In this document: piece after piece, positions 1 to 9,500 of the stretch
Layout: each line of letters opens with the position of its first letter
Numbering within the stretch: position 1 is the stretch's first letter
Source of the DNA: Bacteroidota bacterium
GTDB lineage: Bacteria > Bacteroidota > Bacteroidia > Bacteroidales > VadinHA17
Direction of reading: 5' to 3'
DNA: 11,601 nucleotides
NCBI GenBank assembly: GCA_015222065.1
Contig: JADFUQ010000040.1
Location: 1 to 11,601, forward strand
Translations under genes and position numbers: made by a program
Notes under the pieces: model-generated
What the model saw: the letters and a program-made list of their open reading frames with translations, nothing else
The model's database searches: none
What the model was told of the DNA's origin: nothing

Positions 1-3000
1 CACCAGCTTGAAGATTCCTACCTGTTCAGTTTCGCTTAATTCATCCATTTTGAAACGAACTATCACTGGTTTTTCCAATTCAACATATTGCGGGCCTGCT
101 TTATAAGCCTTTGAAACCGCTTCATTTTCTGTTGTCTCTTTATTAAATCCATATTCGCTCATTGTTGATTTTTTTCCAAGCTGACAGCTTTCCGGCACAT
201 TTTCAACAGGTGATACAATGATTGTATGCGCTTCTTTTAAGCTTCCGTCTTGAAAACGGATAGAAAATTCACCGGATTTGTGAGCAGCCGTTTTCGCTGC
301 CTTAGCAACAGTGGTGACGGAAAAATTCATAATATCTGCTTCTGCATCATTACCTGATAAATCTTGCCCATCCACAGACAAAGTATAATCACCATCTTCT
401 GGTATTGTATACTCGGCATGGTACATGTAATATTCCGAGACATTTGCTTTATGTGTTATAGTATCGAAGTCCACGGTATAGAAAAACTCATAGTATGACT
501 CATCCTCAAGATATTTTTCCAATGTTACTACGGAGGTATCGGCGCTTCCGGCAATTTGTAAAAAACCGCCGTCATCAACGAAACTGGCGTCGCCAACATC
601 TATATACAGCGGCTCAAAAGATGTAGTATACAGATCAATCAATTTTTCATTTAAGGGGTTTTGAATAACGCCAACTTTAATACCGCCAAACTTATCCGGT
701 GAAACCACGTCTTGAGACATCACCATCTGGGTAACACCGGAGCCATCTCCCATATCCGACATGATAAAAACAGAGTAAGACTTATATCCATTTTCATCCA
801 ACGTGTCTAAAAAAGCACACATATTTTCGTTATATTCATCTATTTGTATTTCTATAACCCTGCTTGTAGTATCAGGAGTAAACATATTATTTAAAACTAT
901 ACCAATTCGAAAATGATTATTATCAGATCCGTTAAATTTAATAAATCCAAATTCTTTTAACTGGGTTCTCCATAAGCTGAATGCATTAAATATTCTTGAT
1001 GACCACTGCGAAAGACTATTCAAATATGGAGGGCTATCCTGATTATTCATACCCCAGTAAATAGTATTGTAGTTAGTGATACTACCAATGTCATAATAGG
1101 AAAAATTATAAATAGGATGATCCGCATCAACCTTTTTCTGTTGCTCAATAATTGCCGAAATCCCAAGATTAAAAAATAAATCAGAAAATCTGTCCTGAGT
1201 TCCATAATTGCTTAAGGCTGTATTGAATGCAACAATCCCCTGCTCATTATTATTCTGAGCAATATCAAGTAATATTCCTAATCCTCCATCATTACCATTT
1301 TGATACTTTTCCGCAGTAAAAAGAAGCAATAGTTCAGAAAACTGCTGATCCGGATATGGATTGGTTCTTTCCCATAACAGAATGGAATTCTGACAGGGAT
1401 AGGTTAATTTATCAAACCCTTTGAATCCAATCGATTGGTCCGTATAACCGGTCAGGACTTCCGATAACATACCAAATCCTTCAGTTAACCAGGTCTGCTC
1501 ATCAGGATCATGATTATACAGGATGTGCTTGGTGAGTGTCTTGGCTAATGCCATCTTAACTTCAGTAAGTGATTGACGCCGAATATCAATATAGAGCAAA
1601 TCTTTGCGCATAGTCGGCTCTTCGGAATATAAATTACGCGTATCAAAATATCCGTCAAAAGTCAAATCACCCAGACCATCCAGTTCATTTGCACTATCAT
1701 CCCAATAATCCCTTATATCCATTAAAACAACAGTTACTTTTCCGTTCTTATCCACATCTGATACATCGCCGAAAAATTTAGTTGCTTCTTCTAAAATACC
1801 CAGCGTATCGCCGCCAGCATCGACTCCTAATGCTTGAGCGACGCCATTGTAGAAAAAATGTTCCGAACCTACACTGGGCGTACTTTCGCTCCAGGCTTTC
1901 ATAGCCTCTGCAACCAATGCTGAATCAGCATATACCGTTTCATCAGTATAAGGTCCGCGCCAGGTTTCCCAGCTATTATTAATAGGATCAAATTTAGACA
2001 ACCCCCAAGGAGTGGCTAAATATAAATTACCATTAAGAGCAACAATATCATTTATCACATCCGTATTAAAAATCTGGTTAGTATGCGCCTTAAGATAATT
2101 AGCATGCTCGCAGGGATATTGGGTCCAATCCCATTTACCTTCAAGGCGGAAAGCGCCGTCATTGCTTGCTATCCAGCAAATAGAATTAACAAGAGTAATG
2201 GAATTGATGGGAGTAGAGCCATCAGTTAAAGCTGAATTATCAACTTTATAATTACTATAAGTAGAGTCATTTTTATATAAAGCTAATCCCTTATCTGTAC
2301 CAACCCAGATTTCATCTTCTTCTGTAAGGACTAAAGTATAAATATCGTCACTGATCAGATTATCCAGGGAACTGATCAGTCCCCATCCCTTTACTTCATC
2401 GAGAAAACATACACCTTTATCGGTTGCCAGCCAGGGGTTGCCTTGCTCGTCTATTTCGATATCTCGGATGACATTACTAACCGGACTGTTGATTGATGGA
2501 ACTGCTGGAAAGCTTTCAATTGAATCTACAGTCCATTTTTTCAACCCCAGCGCCGTACCGAACCAGACAGCATCTCCCGAGACTCCTACTGCGCTAATCG
2601 GCAGCGCTTCTGTTTCATTGTAAATTAACGTGATTTCATTGCCGTCATATTTATATAGTCCCGTATTTGCAGCCAGCCATAATATCTGTTCATTATAAGC
2701 CAGGTCAATCACCCGATCACTAATATAATTAGATAAATCCTCAAATGAATTGCCATTATAATAAGCCAGACCCTGTGCAGTCCCAAGGTATATCCCGCTT
2801 TGGTCATCTTTTTCTAAACAAATTATTGCATTGGAAGGTAAAGGATTAGTGGCAATGGTAATCGTTGAGTCCCACATGGCGTCTTCTACAAAAATTTCTA
2901 CATCCTCATTTAACCCCCTGCATGTCGCCCATGTATAGTAATCTCCGCTGAAGAATCCATAGGCATGAGAGAGCACATTTAATGGATCGCCTATTTCTGT

Positions 3001-3087
3001 CGAAAATGAGGGAGTAGCAAAAATAAAAATCAAAGATATTATTGATAATAATTTTACAAACTTGTTGTTAATTGCTTTTTTCTTCAC
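1..3087 (-). CDS. Secreted seven-bladed propeller protein with a degenerate M6/M30-like metallopeptidase domain (3' end off the window)
   Basis: The frame is open from a GTG at 3087 to the window edge: 1029 residues with no stop, so the C-terminus is missing. The GTG is chosen because AGGAGG lies 7 nt upstream and the translation opens with a signal peptide (Lys-rich start, hydrophobic core about 10-24, likely cleavage near ATPSFS at 24-29). Residues about 99-367 carry seven repeats of the regulator-propeller (Reg_prop) type, with cores such as IYLGTAQGL, LWLAANTGL, VWFGTALGL, IWVGTDKGL and LYLATPWGL; this suggests a complete seven-bladed propeller. Residues about 440-650 resemble the M6/M30-like peptidase domain of secreted FCB proteins: DVDKNGKV (444-451), LMDIRD, DGYFDTR, LLYIDI, and NHDPDEQTWLTEG (525-537). 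The expected HExxH is replaced by KTLTK (516-520), so catalysis is unlikely. Residues about 880-910 may form an Ig-like module. It is the last visible gene of the operon. A C-terminal sorting domain may lie beyond the edge; that is inference. Confidence 0.85.
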   Translation of the reverse strand, partial: MKKKAINNKFVKLLSIISLIFIFATPSFSTEIGDPLNVLSHAYGFFSGDYYTWATCRGLNEDVEIFVEDAMWDSTITIATNPLPSNAIICLEKDDQSGIYLGTAQGLAYYNGNSFEDLSNYISDRVIDLAYNEQILWLAANTGLYKYDGNEITLIYNETEALPISAVGVSGDAVWFGTALGLKKWTVDSIESFPAVPSINSPVSNVIRDIEIDEQGNPWLATDKGVCFLDEVKGWGLISSLDNLISDDIYTLVLTEEDEIWVGTDKGLALYKNDSTYSNYKVDNSALTDGSTPINSITLVNSICWIASNDGAFRLEGKWDWTQYPCEHANYLKAHTNQIFNTDVINDIVALNGNLYLATPWGLSKFDPINNSWETWRGPYTDETVYADSALVAEAMKAWSESTPSVGSEHFFYNGVAQALGVDAGGDTLGILEEATKFFGDVSDVDKNGKVTVVLMDIRDYWDDSANELDGLGDLTFDGYFDTRNLYSEEPTMRKDLLYIDIRRQSLTEVKMALAKTLTKHILYNHDPDEQTWLTEGFGMLSEVLTGYTDQSIGFKGFDKLTYPCQNSILLWERTNPYPDQQFSELLLLFTAEKYQNGNDGGLGILLDIAQNNNEQGIVAFNTALSNYGTQDRFSDLFFNLGISAIIEQQKKVDADHPIYNFSYYDIGSITNYNTIYWGMNNQDSPPYLNSLSQWSSRIFNAFSLWRTQLKEFGFIKFNGSDNNHFRIGIVLNNMFTPDTTSRVIEIQIDEYNENMCAFLDTLDENGYKSYSVFIMSDMGDGSGVTQMVMSQDVVSPDKFGGIKVGVIQNPLNEKLIDLYTTSFEPLYIDVGDASFVDDGGFLQIAGSADTSVVTLEKYLEDESYYEFFYTVDFDTITHKANVSEYYMYHAEYTIPEDGDYTLSVDGQDLSGNDAEADIMNFSVTTVAKAAKTAAHKSGEFSIRFQDGSLKEAHTIIVSPVENVPESCQLGKKSTMSEYGFNKETTENEAVSKAYKAGPQYVELEKPVIVRFKMDELSETEQVGIFKLV

Positions 3088-3094
3088 TGCTTTC

Positions 3095-3100
3095 CCTCCT
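3095..3100 (-). promoter_or_regulatory. Ribosome binding site that fixes the GTG start
   Basis: On the minus strand AGGAGG sits 7 nt before GTG at 3087, inside the 14-bp gap after the stop of the PorV-like gene. No ATG lies near the signal peptide in this frame, so this site decides the start. Confidence 0.75.
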
Positions 3101-3101
3101 G

Positions 3102-4130
3102 TTATCTAATAAAAGTAATTGAAAATGTATTCACTAAATCAAGAAAGCCATAATCAACTAAAGCATAATCCAACTTTATACCATTATATATTAAACCAGC
3201 CCCAGCGGTAATGCCTTTAACATCATGCCCAAACGAATATCCCGAACGAAGGGCTAATTCAATATTTTTATTATTAAAGGTATACTCACCCGCCATGTTT
3301 AATACTTCTATATTGTCATTGGGATGCTCCATTACTGAAAATACAGTCAATTTATGGGGACCAATCTCGATGGCATCTATACCGATACCCACCTGAAACA
3401 ATAATGGCATGTGGTATTTATCATAACTGTTCTTTTCAATTATATCCGGATTATCCAGGTCCATAATAGGCGAACCGTTATCCCAGTCTGTGTAGCTTCC
3501 GGACGGCTGAAATTGCGGGCCAAAATTTTTAATATTCATACCTAAAGTTAGGCCTTTAAATTCAGTTAAATATAACACACCGATATCTACACTAAAATTA
3601 TTGGCGACTAAATCATCAGCCAATCCATTAGCCAGGTTCTCCCGAATATATCGAAAATTTAATCCAATACTGAATCTATTGGTCAGGCGGCGGGCGTAAG
3701 ACAAACCTAATGCCATATCAGTAAATTGAAACGTTTTTCCTGTACCGGACTGTTGTTCAATCGTGGTTTCTTCTATATCACCAGAGGAAAAATGTACCAA
3801 ATTAACACCTACATTACCAATCCCTTCCAGCGGATATGACACCGATGCTGAATTATAACTCATACCCATATACAACGATGTATGGGAAAAAAATCCGGAT
3901 ATTCCCTCTGCATGAGCTAATCCCGCCGGATTACAGAAAACGGAAGATGCATCTTGCACCTTCACAATCAACCCATTAGCCAGAGCAGCTCCTCTGGCTG
4001 TTGCGGAAAATTTCAAGAATTGGGCGCCTGTTGTTCCTACTTTTGCCAACTCATCAGATGTTTGTGCATTTATTACGCCTATCATTAGGAGGAAATTTAC
4101 CAATACAAAGATTGTTTTAATCCATCTCAT
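3102..4130 (-). CDS. PorV/PorQ-family outer-membrane beta-barrel protein (UPF0164-like)
   Basis: This is a 342-residue protein with a signal peptide (residues 1-22, cleavage probably after INA). The mature N-terminus carries the family pattern: GTTGAQFLKFSATARGAALANG (32-53), then QDASSVFCNPAGLA (59-72). The rest is alternating beta-strand sequence typical of an FadL-like 14-strand barrel, ending in the conserved LDYALVDYGFLDLVNTFSITF strand pair. Length fits the family (about 300-400). In characterised T9SS bacteria PorV shuttles cargo from the translocon to the attachment complex by binding C-terminal sorting domains; PorQ paralogues have other or unknown roles, and sequence alone does not separate the two here. 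AGGAG lies 6 nt before the ATG, and the gene starts 16 bp after the cargo-like gene upstream. The context suggests a dedicated delivery or anchoring factor for the operon's secreted proteins (inference). Confidence 0.85.
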   Translation of the reverse strand: MRWIKTIFVLVNFLLMIGVINAQTSDELAKVGTTGAQFLKFSATARGAALANGLIVKVQDASSVFCNPAGLAHAEGISGFFSHTSLYMGMSYNSASVSYPLEGIGNVGVNLVHFSSGDIEETTIEQQSGTGKTFQFTDMALGLSYARRLTNRFSIGLNFRYIRENLANGLADDLVANNFSVDIGVLYLTEFKGLTLGMNIKNFGPQFQPSGSYTDWDNGSPIMDLDNPDIIEKNSYDKYHMPLLFQVGIGIDAIEIGPHKLTVFSVMEHPNDNIEVLNMAGEYTFNNKNIELALRSGYSFGHDVKGITAGAGLIYNGIKLDYALVDYGFLDLVNTFSITFIR

Positions 4131-4146
4131 TTTCTTCTCCTATTTA

Positions 4147-6510
4147 TTATCGAATTATCACAAATTTTCCTGTTGACTTACCATCATCCGTCTCCACAAT
4201 ATATAAATATAATCCGGAGACAACATCCTGATTGTTGCGTGATACCAGATCCCAAAACTCGGTAGAAGAACCATCTGTATGCTCAATAATTTTTATCAAA
4301 TCTCCAGACACGGATAAAATGGATATCTTACAGGTTTTCGGTAAATTATTAAACATAATCTTATTCTCATACCGCTTCTCTAACAGGCATGCGCCTTTAT
4401 AAGGATTGGGTACTACTTTAACATCCAAATCACTGAGCTTTGGATTTTCAGAAGCTTTATATAGTTTCTGTGGAGTAACCGGCACAGACGCGCCGGATTC
4501 AGGATCAGTCATAAAATTCGACCGCGCTGATTCAATCGATACCAGTCCTTTTTCCGGCTTATCGGGATCATAAGCTGTAACTATGTAATAATAAGGTAAA
4601 CCGTTAACAGGTTTTTCATATATTTCACCTAAAAATGTCCCGCCGCTATCAACAAAGGTATGACAAATCGCATCTAAATCAGTATAGGCGATTGAATCCC
4701 CGCTTGCATGATCAATAACCTTAACCTCGCCCTCTACATTATCACAGGCATATATTAATTGCCAGTCCTGCGTAGAATACTTAGCGCGATAAACTTTATA
4801 TCCCGCGAAGTCTACATATCCCAGCATATCGTCAATCGTTAATTCAGCTTTATTATCCCAGGCTAAATTAGCGCCCTGGTCAATAGGATTGTATACCAGA
4901 CCGGGAACAGGCGGCGGTACGGGGACCCTCCAGTGGATATCTTTATTGAATGCCGTAGGATTATAGGGATTGCCTTCTATACTACCGGAATAGTACGCAA
5001 CCATAGCATTATCCAAATTTTGACGAACTCCTTTTAAACCCAAGCCGACGCCGGTGGCAAAGACAAAATTCAGCGTATCGCCTTCCTCAAAATTATCAAA
5101 TATGCCTACTGTTAGTAAAAAACGGTAATCAAATTCAGGCGCTCCCATATCAAAAGGATGGGGCATAAAATATTTTCCCTTAGCATCGGCATGAGTCGCC
5201 GCCATAAAATCATATTTTTGAATATCCGAACCCGGATCCGAATTCCAGTTCCACCACATGTGCGAATAAGGCAGTATTAATGATTCTACCGGGATATTTT
5301 CAATCGGATTTTCATCCATTTTAGGTGAATATAATAACCTCCCACCAATATATCCTAGCGCTTTACTGACTGCCTGACGTTCACCTGCATCGTATTCCGG
5401 TGTAGTTGGGTCATCGCCATCATATATTATAGACGTATTACGCGGAACACAATAGCCGTGTATAACTTCATCATTAATTGTAACCGGTTTACCAGCCACC
5501 GCATTGATTTGTGAGCCGCCCGGCCCTTCTATCACAGTTGAATTTTGCCAGATCAGTTCCGGACCTTTCGAGTCGACAATAACCGTATACTCATCAAAAA
5601 ATCCATCCGGTTTATTTTTACTCGGGTCATAATTAGGATTTTCGATATCCGGACTGGCGTGGTACTGCAATCCATAAAGAATACCATATTCATCATATCC
5701 ATCAATATCCCCATTATCATTCCAGTCAAAATTTTCAACCCAGTCGCGTTCATCGGTATTGCCATCCGCACCATCATAACCGTCAAATTCAACAAGATCG
5801 TCAATATTCGCCGATGTGGGGTCAGTTCCGGTACCGACGTCTGCATCAAAATTCCAGGAAATAAACACATCATTTAACGCGCCCGGGCCTTCACCTGGAA
5901 TATTTACCACAGAAATTTCGTACACAACAAGATCATCATAATCCTTAACCGACCATGAAAGAGTGCGTTGATAAATTTGCACACCCAAGGGAAAACTATT
6001 TGAATTTAAGTCGTCGAATATAACATAGCTGTCTCGCAGAGACTTCATTTTACCGGCTACCGGATTTGAACCGGACCATCCCATCAAAAAATCATTGGGA
6101 GCCGGATATATCGAAGGCTGCCATCTTTCCTCCTGGCTGGGATGCAATTCATAATTTCCATAATCCGCATGACTCACATATTTATCACCCCCGACAATCG
6201 CTCCAATCCACAAACGACCTTCCCACAGATAGTGAGTGCCGCTGCCGCCCGGCCATTCATAAGATGGAAATCTATCCGGCACTTCCGGATCTCCGTAAAC
6301 ACCATAATTCGACGCCGCTGTCCACACTTTACCTATATTATGTATTTTCATCGCATCTTGTACTGTAAAACCAGCAGTCTTTTTAATAACAGATATTTCT
6401 GCTTCTTGATTCTCGATCTTCTTTTTCGATTTTGCTATTGTATCATTAGTATAAAATATCAGGCTGATGAAAATTGTAAATATTAATATTTTATTACATA
6501 TTTCTTTCAT
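4147..6510 (-). CDS. Large secreted protein with Fn3-like domain and T9SS-like C-terminal sorting domain
   Basis: This is a 787-residue exported protein with a signal peptide at residues 1-26 (hydrophobic 8-20, cleavage likely after TIA). The N-terminal half (about 55-530) has no named domain I can assign, but its opening (HNIGKVWTAASNYGVYGDP, 57-75; YLWEGRLWIGAIVGGDKYVS, 94-113) resembles large FCB surface proteins often found beside TonB receptors (from memory). Residues 262-273 form a canonical EF-hand-type loop (D262, N264, N266, G267, I269, D273). A Fn3-like module spans about 533-655 (VPGLVYNPIDQGANLAW, GYKVYRA, PYYYIVTAYD). The C-terminus (about 697-787) is a FlgD-like/T9SS type A-like domain: KVVPNPYKG, a beta core, then VVSGLYLYIVETDDG and KFVIIR. 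AAGGAGAG lies 7 nt before the ATG. The gene follows the TonB receptor by 42 bp, so a surface partner of that receptor is the simplest guess. The ligand is unknown. Confidence 0.82.
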   Translation of the reverse strand: MKEICNKILIFTIFISLIFYTNDTIAKSKKKIENQEAEISVIKKTAGFTVQDAMKIHNIGKVWTAASNYGVYGDPEVPDRFPSYEWPGGSGTHYLWEGRLWIGAIVGGDKYVSHADYGNYELHPSQEERWQPSIYPAPNDFLMGWSGSNPVAGKMKSLRDSYVIFDDLNSNSFPLGVQIYQRTLSWSVKDYDDLVVYEISVVNIPGEGPGALNDVFISWNFDADVGTGTDPTSANIDDLVEFDGYDGADGNTDERDWVENFDWNDNGDIDGYDEYGILYGLQYHASPDIENPNYDPSKNKPDGFFDEYTVIVDSKGPELIWQNSTVIEGPGGSQINAVAGKPVTINDEVIHGYCVPRNTSIIYDGDDPTTPEYDAGERQAVSKALGYIGGRLLYSPKMDENPIENIPVESLILPYSHMWWNWNSDPGSDIQKYDFMAATHADAKGKYFMPHPFDMGAPEFDYRFLLTVGIFDNFEEGDTLNFVFATGVGLGLKGVRQNLDNAMVAYYSGSIEGNPYNPTAFNKDIHWRVPVPPPVPGLVYNPIDQGANLAWDNKAELTIDDMLGYVDFAGYKVYRAKYSTQDWQLIYACDNVEGEVKVIDHASGDSIAYTDLDAICHTFVDSGGTFLGEIYEKPVNGLPYYYIVTAYDPDKPEKGLVSIESARSNFMTDPESGASVPVTPQKLYKASENPKLSDLDVKVVPNPYKGACLLEKRYENKIMFNNLPKTCKISILSVSGDLIKIIEHTDGSSTEFWDLVSRNNQDVVSGLYLYIVETDDGKSTGKFVIIR

Positions 6511-6552
6511 ATTAATTCTCTCCTTCGCCTTTAAAAGATATTCACTTTAACA

Positions 6553-9500
6553 TTAAAATGATAAACTTAGACCCACCTTATATCTTCTGCCTTCAGAATT
6601 ATACGCTGGATTATTATAGCGCCCCCGGGCAGCTCGCAACACCTTATCATAATCATCATCCATACCAACTTTTCCATCTTTGTTAGTATCGCCATACACC
6701 TGATACCATTCAATATCCATATCCCTATAGTTTCTAATATTAATGTGATCAGTTAAATTATTAATCCATATAAAGGCAGACAGGATATAGCGCTTGAACT
6801 TAAAACTTTTTTTAATAGAGATATCAATATTATAAGTCGGCAATCCCCTCTCAGTATTGATTAGTACTTCACGTGTTCGCTGCGATGGTGAATAAGGCAA
6901 ACCGCTTCCATATTGTGCGATCATATTAATATTTACATTTTTAAGCGGTTTAAATCCAAAGGGCGCATTATCTTCTGTCTGAAAATAAATATTGGTATTC
7001 ATGGTGTGCCGCTGGTCCCAATCCAGATAGCTCTCTTCTTTAGGTACGATAGTTCCGGCCCAGATAAGACGATAATTTTGGGCAGAACTCGAACTTTTCC
7101 CCACGGCAATCTGGTAAGTATAATTAATAAAACCACCAAAATAATTACTGATCCGTTTATTCAGCGTTAACTCAAAACCCTCTATTTTACCATAGTCGGT
7201 ATTATAATAAATACTATAGTAATTGCTCGAAGTAAAGAAATAACGTTTTGTATCGGTCAAGCCTTTTATATCTTTGTAATAACCAACAGCTTTCACCTTC
7301 CAATCAAGCCCTATCTGATGCTCAACGCCGATTTCATAATAAATAGTTGTTTCAGGCATAATATCCGGATTACCAACCATAGGAAATGCACCGGAAAAAT
7401 CCCAGTTAATATTTCTATACAGTAAGCTAAAGATAGGCAGTTGAAACATTTTACCATAATTGAAAAAGAAGCGGTCACGTTCGCTAATCGGAAAAGCAAC
7501 TCCCAGGCGGGGGCTAAAATATTTTTTAAATCCCACTTGAACAGGATTCTTCACCTCGCCGCCATGGGTCTCGTCCACAACAGGATTGGACATATCACCC
7601 GGAAAATCATCCCAGTTAGGATCAAATATATCATAGCGCAATCCCATATTCACAATAAAATCTTCAAATTCCATTTTGTCTTCAACAAATGCGCCGATCG
7701 TATAAGGAGAGATTGCTTTCTGACCTTCAGCTCCCCAATCATCCCGCTCACCGATATTTTGTCCATATACATTACCGCCGGAGGCAAGGTCGACGTCATG
7801 ATCATAAATATCCCATAATTTCCCTTCGACGCCCACCTTTAAAAAATGTTCTTTATTTATTTGGTTTTTATATAAAAATTTACTTGAATAGGTAATCTTG
7901 TCATCATTGTTCCAGCGTAACCTATAGTAAGCATTACCGGCGCCATACACAAAATATCCATCTTTATCCTTCTCACTACCAAAAGGCAGGTCTTCCCAGT
8001 GCATGAACAGACGGTCGGGATCACCGCCCCGGTTAAGATAATCCTGCAAAGCCTGATCGCTTAATTCCGATTCATCAATAATGCCATTATTATTATCGTC
8101 GTTAAACATATCATCCGCACCTGTATCCAGAATACCATTGCCATTCAAGTCTTCATAATCCCACTGTCCATTAAGATTGGCGTCCTCATCAATGTCTAAT
8201 ATACCATTGCCGTTTTTATCCCATTCCAAGTCTAAAATTCCATTTCGGTTGGCGTCTTCATTAATTTTTTCATTCACATCATAAACCATCTTGGTTTTAT
8301 AAACGCCAATATTCCATTGAATAAAACTTTTATTATTAATAGTATGAGTCCAGTTTCCGCTAATATTGTAACTATTACTTTTGTTGTACCTAAGATGGTC
8401 AAGCATATCATAAGTGGTTAATTTGCCGTCATTATTTAAATCTTCCGTATCAAGAATACCATTAAAATTTAGATCTTCATTGAGGTCCAATACTCCATTT
8501 CCATTTTTATCCTCCGTATCTAATTGACCATTTCCGTACCAACTGTCTAAAGGTGAAGGATTTGTTTCAATGGGAATATAGTTAGCCAGATTATCCTCAT
8601 AAGTCTTTCTCGACCATAAATGGCTGTAAGAACCTGTATTACTCCAGGCAAATGTACCTGAAAAGGTTATTTTATCCCTTTGAGAGGGACTAATCGCAAA
8701 CTTCCCGCTATAGGTATTATTATGTTGATAACTGTTGGGCGTCCGGCCCTCATCAAAAAAGTGCTCGCCAGATAAGTGAAAAGTAACGGATTTCAGCAGT
8801 GGAATCGGCCCGCCGAATGCCCACTCAAGATTCTTAAGGCGATGCATATCCGATAAACCTGATTTTGACTCATACTGACCAGTGCTTTCATTAAATTTAT
8901 ACCCGTCAAAATCACCAAAATTACTAGTCTTATATTGGACTTTACCTGTATAATTGTCTTTTCTACCTTCTTTCATTACAATATTCACAATACCGGATTG
9001 TGCATTGGAATATTCCGCTGAAAAACCCGATTTAATTACAGAAACCTCTTCAATCGCCATTTCGGGCACATCAGTATCGAAACCTCCCGTCATAGGGTCT
9101 ACGGCAGAAACACCATCAATCTGATACCTTACTTCACCATCTCTTCCACCTCGAGCGTGACCATCAACGAAACCGGCAGATAATGCTACAATACCCTGCA
9201 CATTTTCTACGGGGATATCCTTAATTTCATCCGAAGTCATAATATCTCTACTGGCAGTTAAGTCCCTCTGAATAATCGGTCTTTCAGCAGTAATAACAAT
9301 CTGTTCTCCCAGTTCCATTAGAGAAGGCTCCAACTTAATATCCTGACTGGTTGTCAAATCGGCTTGAATACGAACATTATTTACTATTACATTTTTGTAG
9401 CCTACATATGTTATCTCTAAGGAATATGTCCCAACAGGTATATTTACTATAAAATAACTGCCGTCTATATCTGTGGCGGCGCCTAATAAAGTCCCTTTGA

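Noticed and set aside
5553..5873. A 106-codon minus-strand frame and an overlapping plus-strand frame (5545-5877)
   Set aside because: Both lie wholly inside the 787-residue gene in other frames, have low-complexity Met/Ile-rich translations and no ribosome binding site; they are shadows of the Asp-rich coding region.
6066..6486. Two overlapping plus-strand frames of 100 and 114 codons
   Set aside because: They are antisense to the start of the 787-residue gene, have no recognisable domain, and reflect its codon composition.
7441..7818. Plus-strand frame of 125 codons
   Set aside because: It is antisense to the TonB receptor barrel with no motif or upstream ribosome binding site.
8062..8511. 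CRISPR-like or non-coding tandem repeat
   Set aside because: The periodicity follows codons, the units are degenerate at wobble positions, and they encode DxNxNG motifs in an intact frame.
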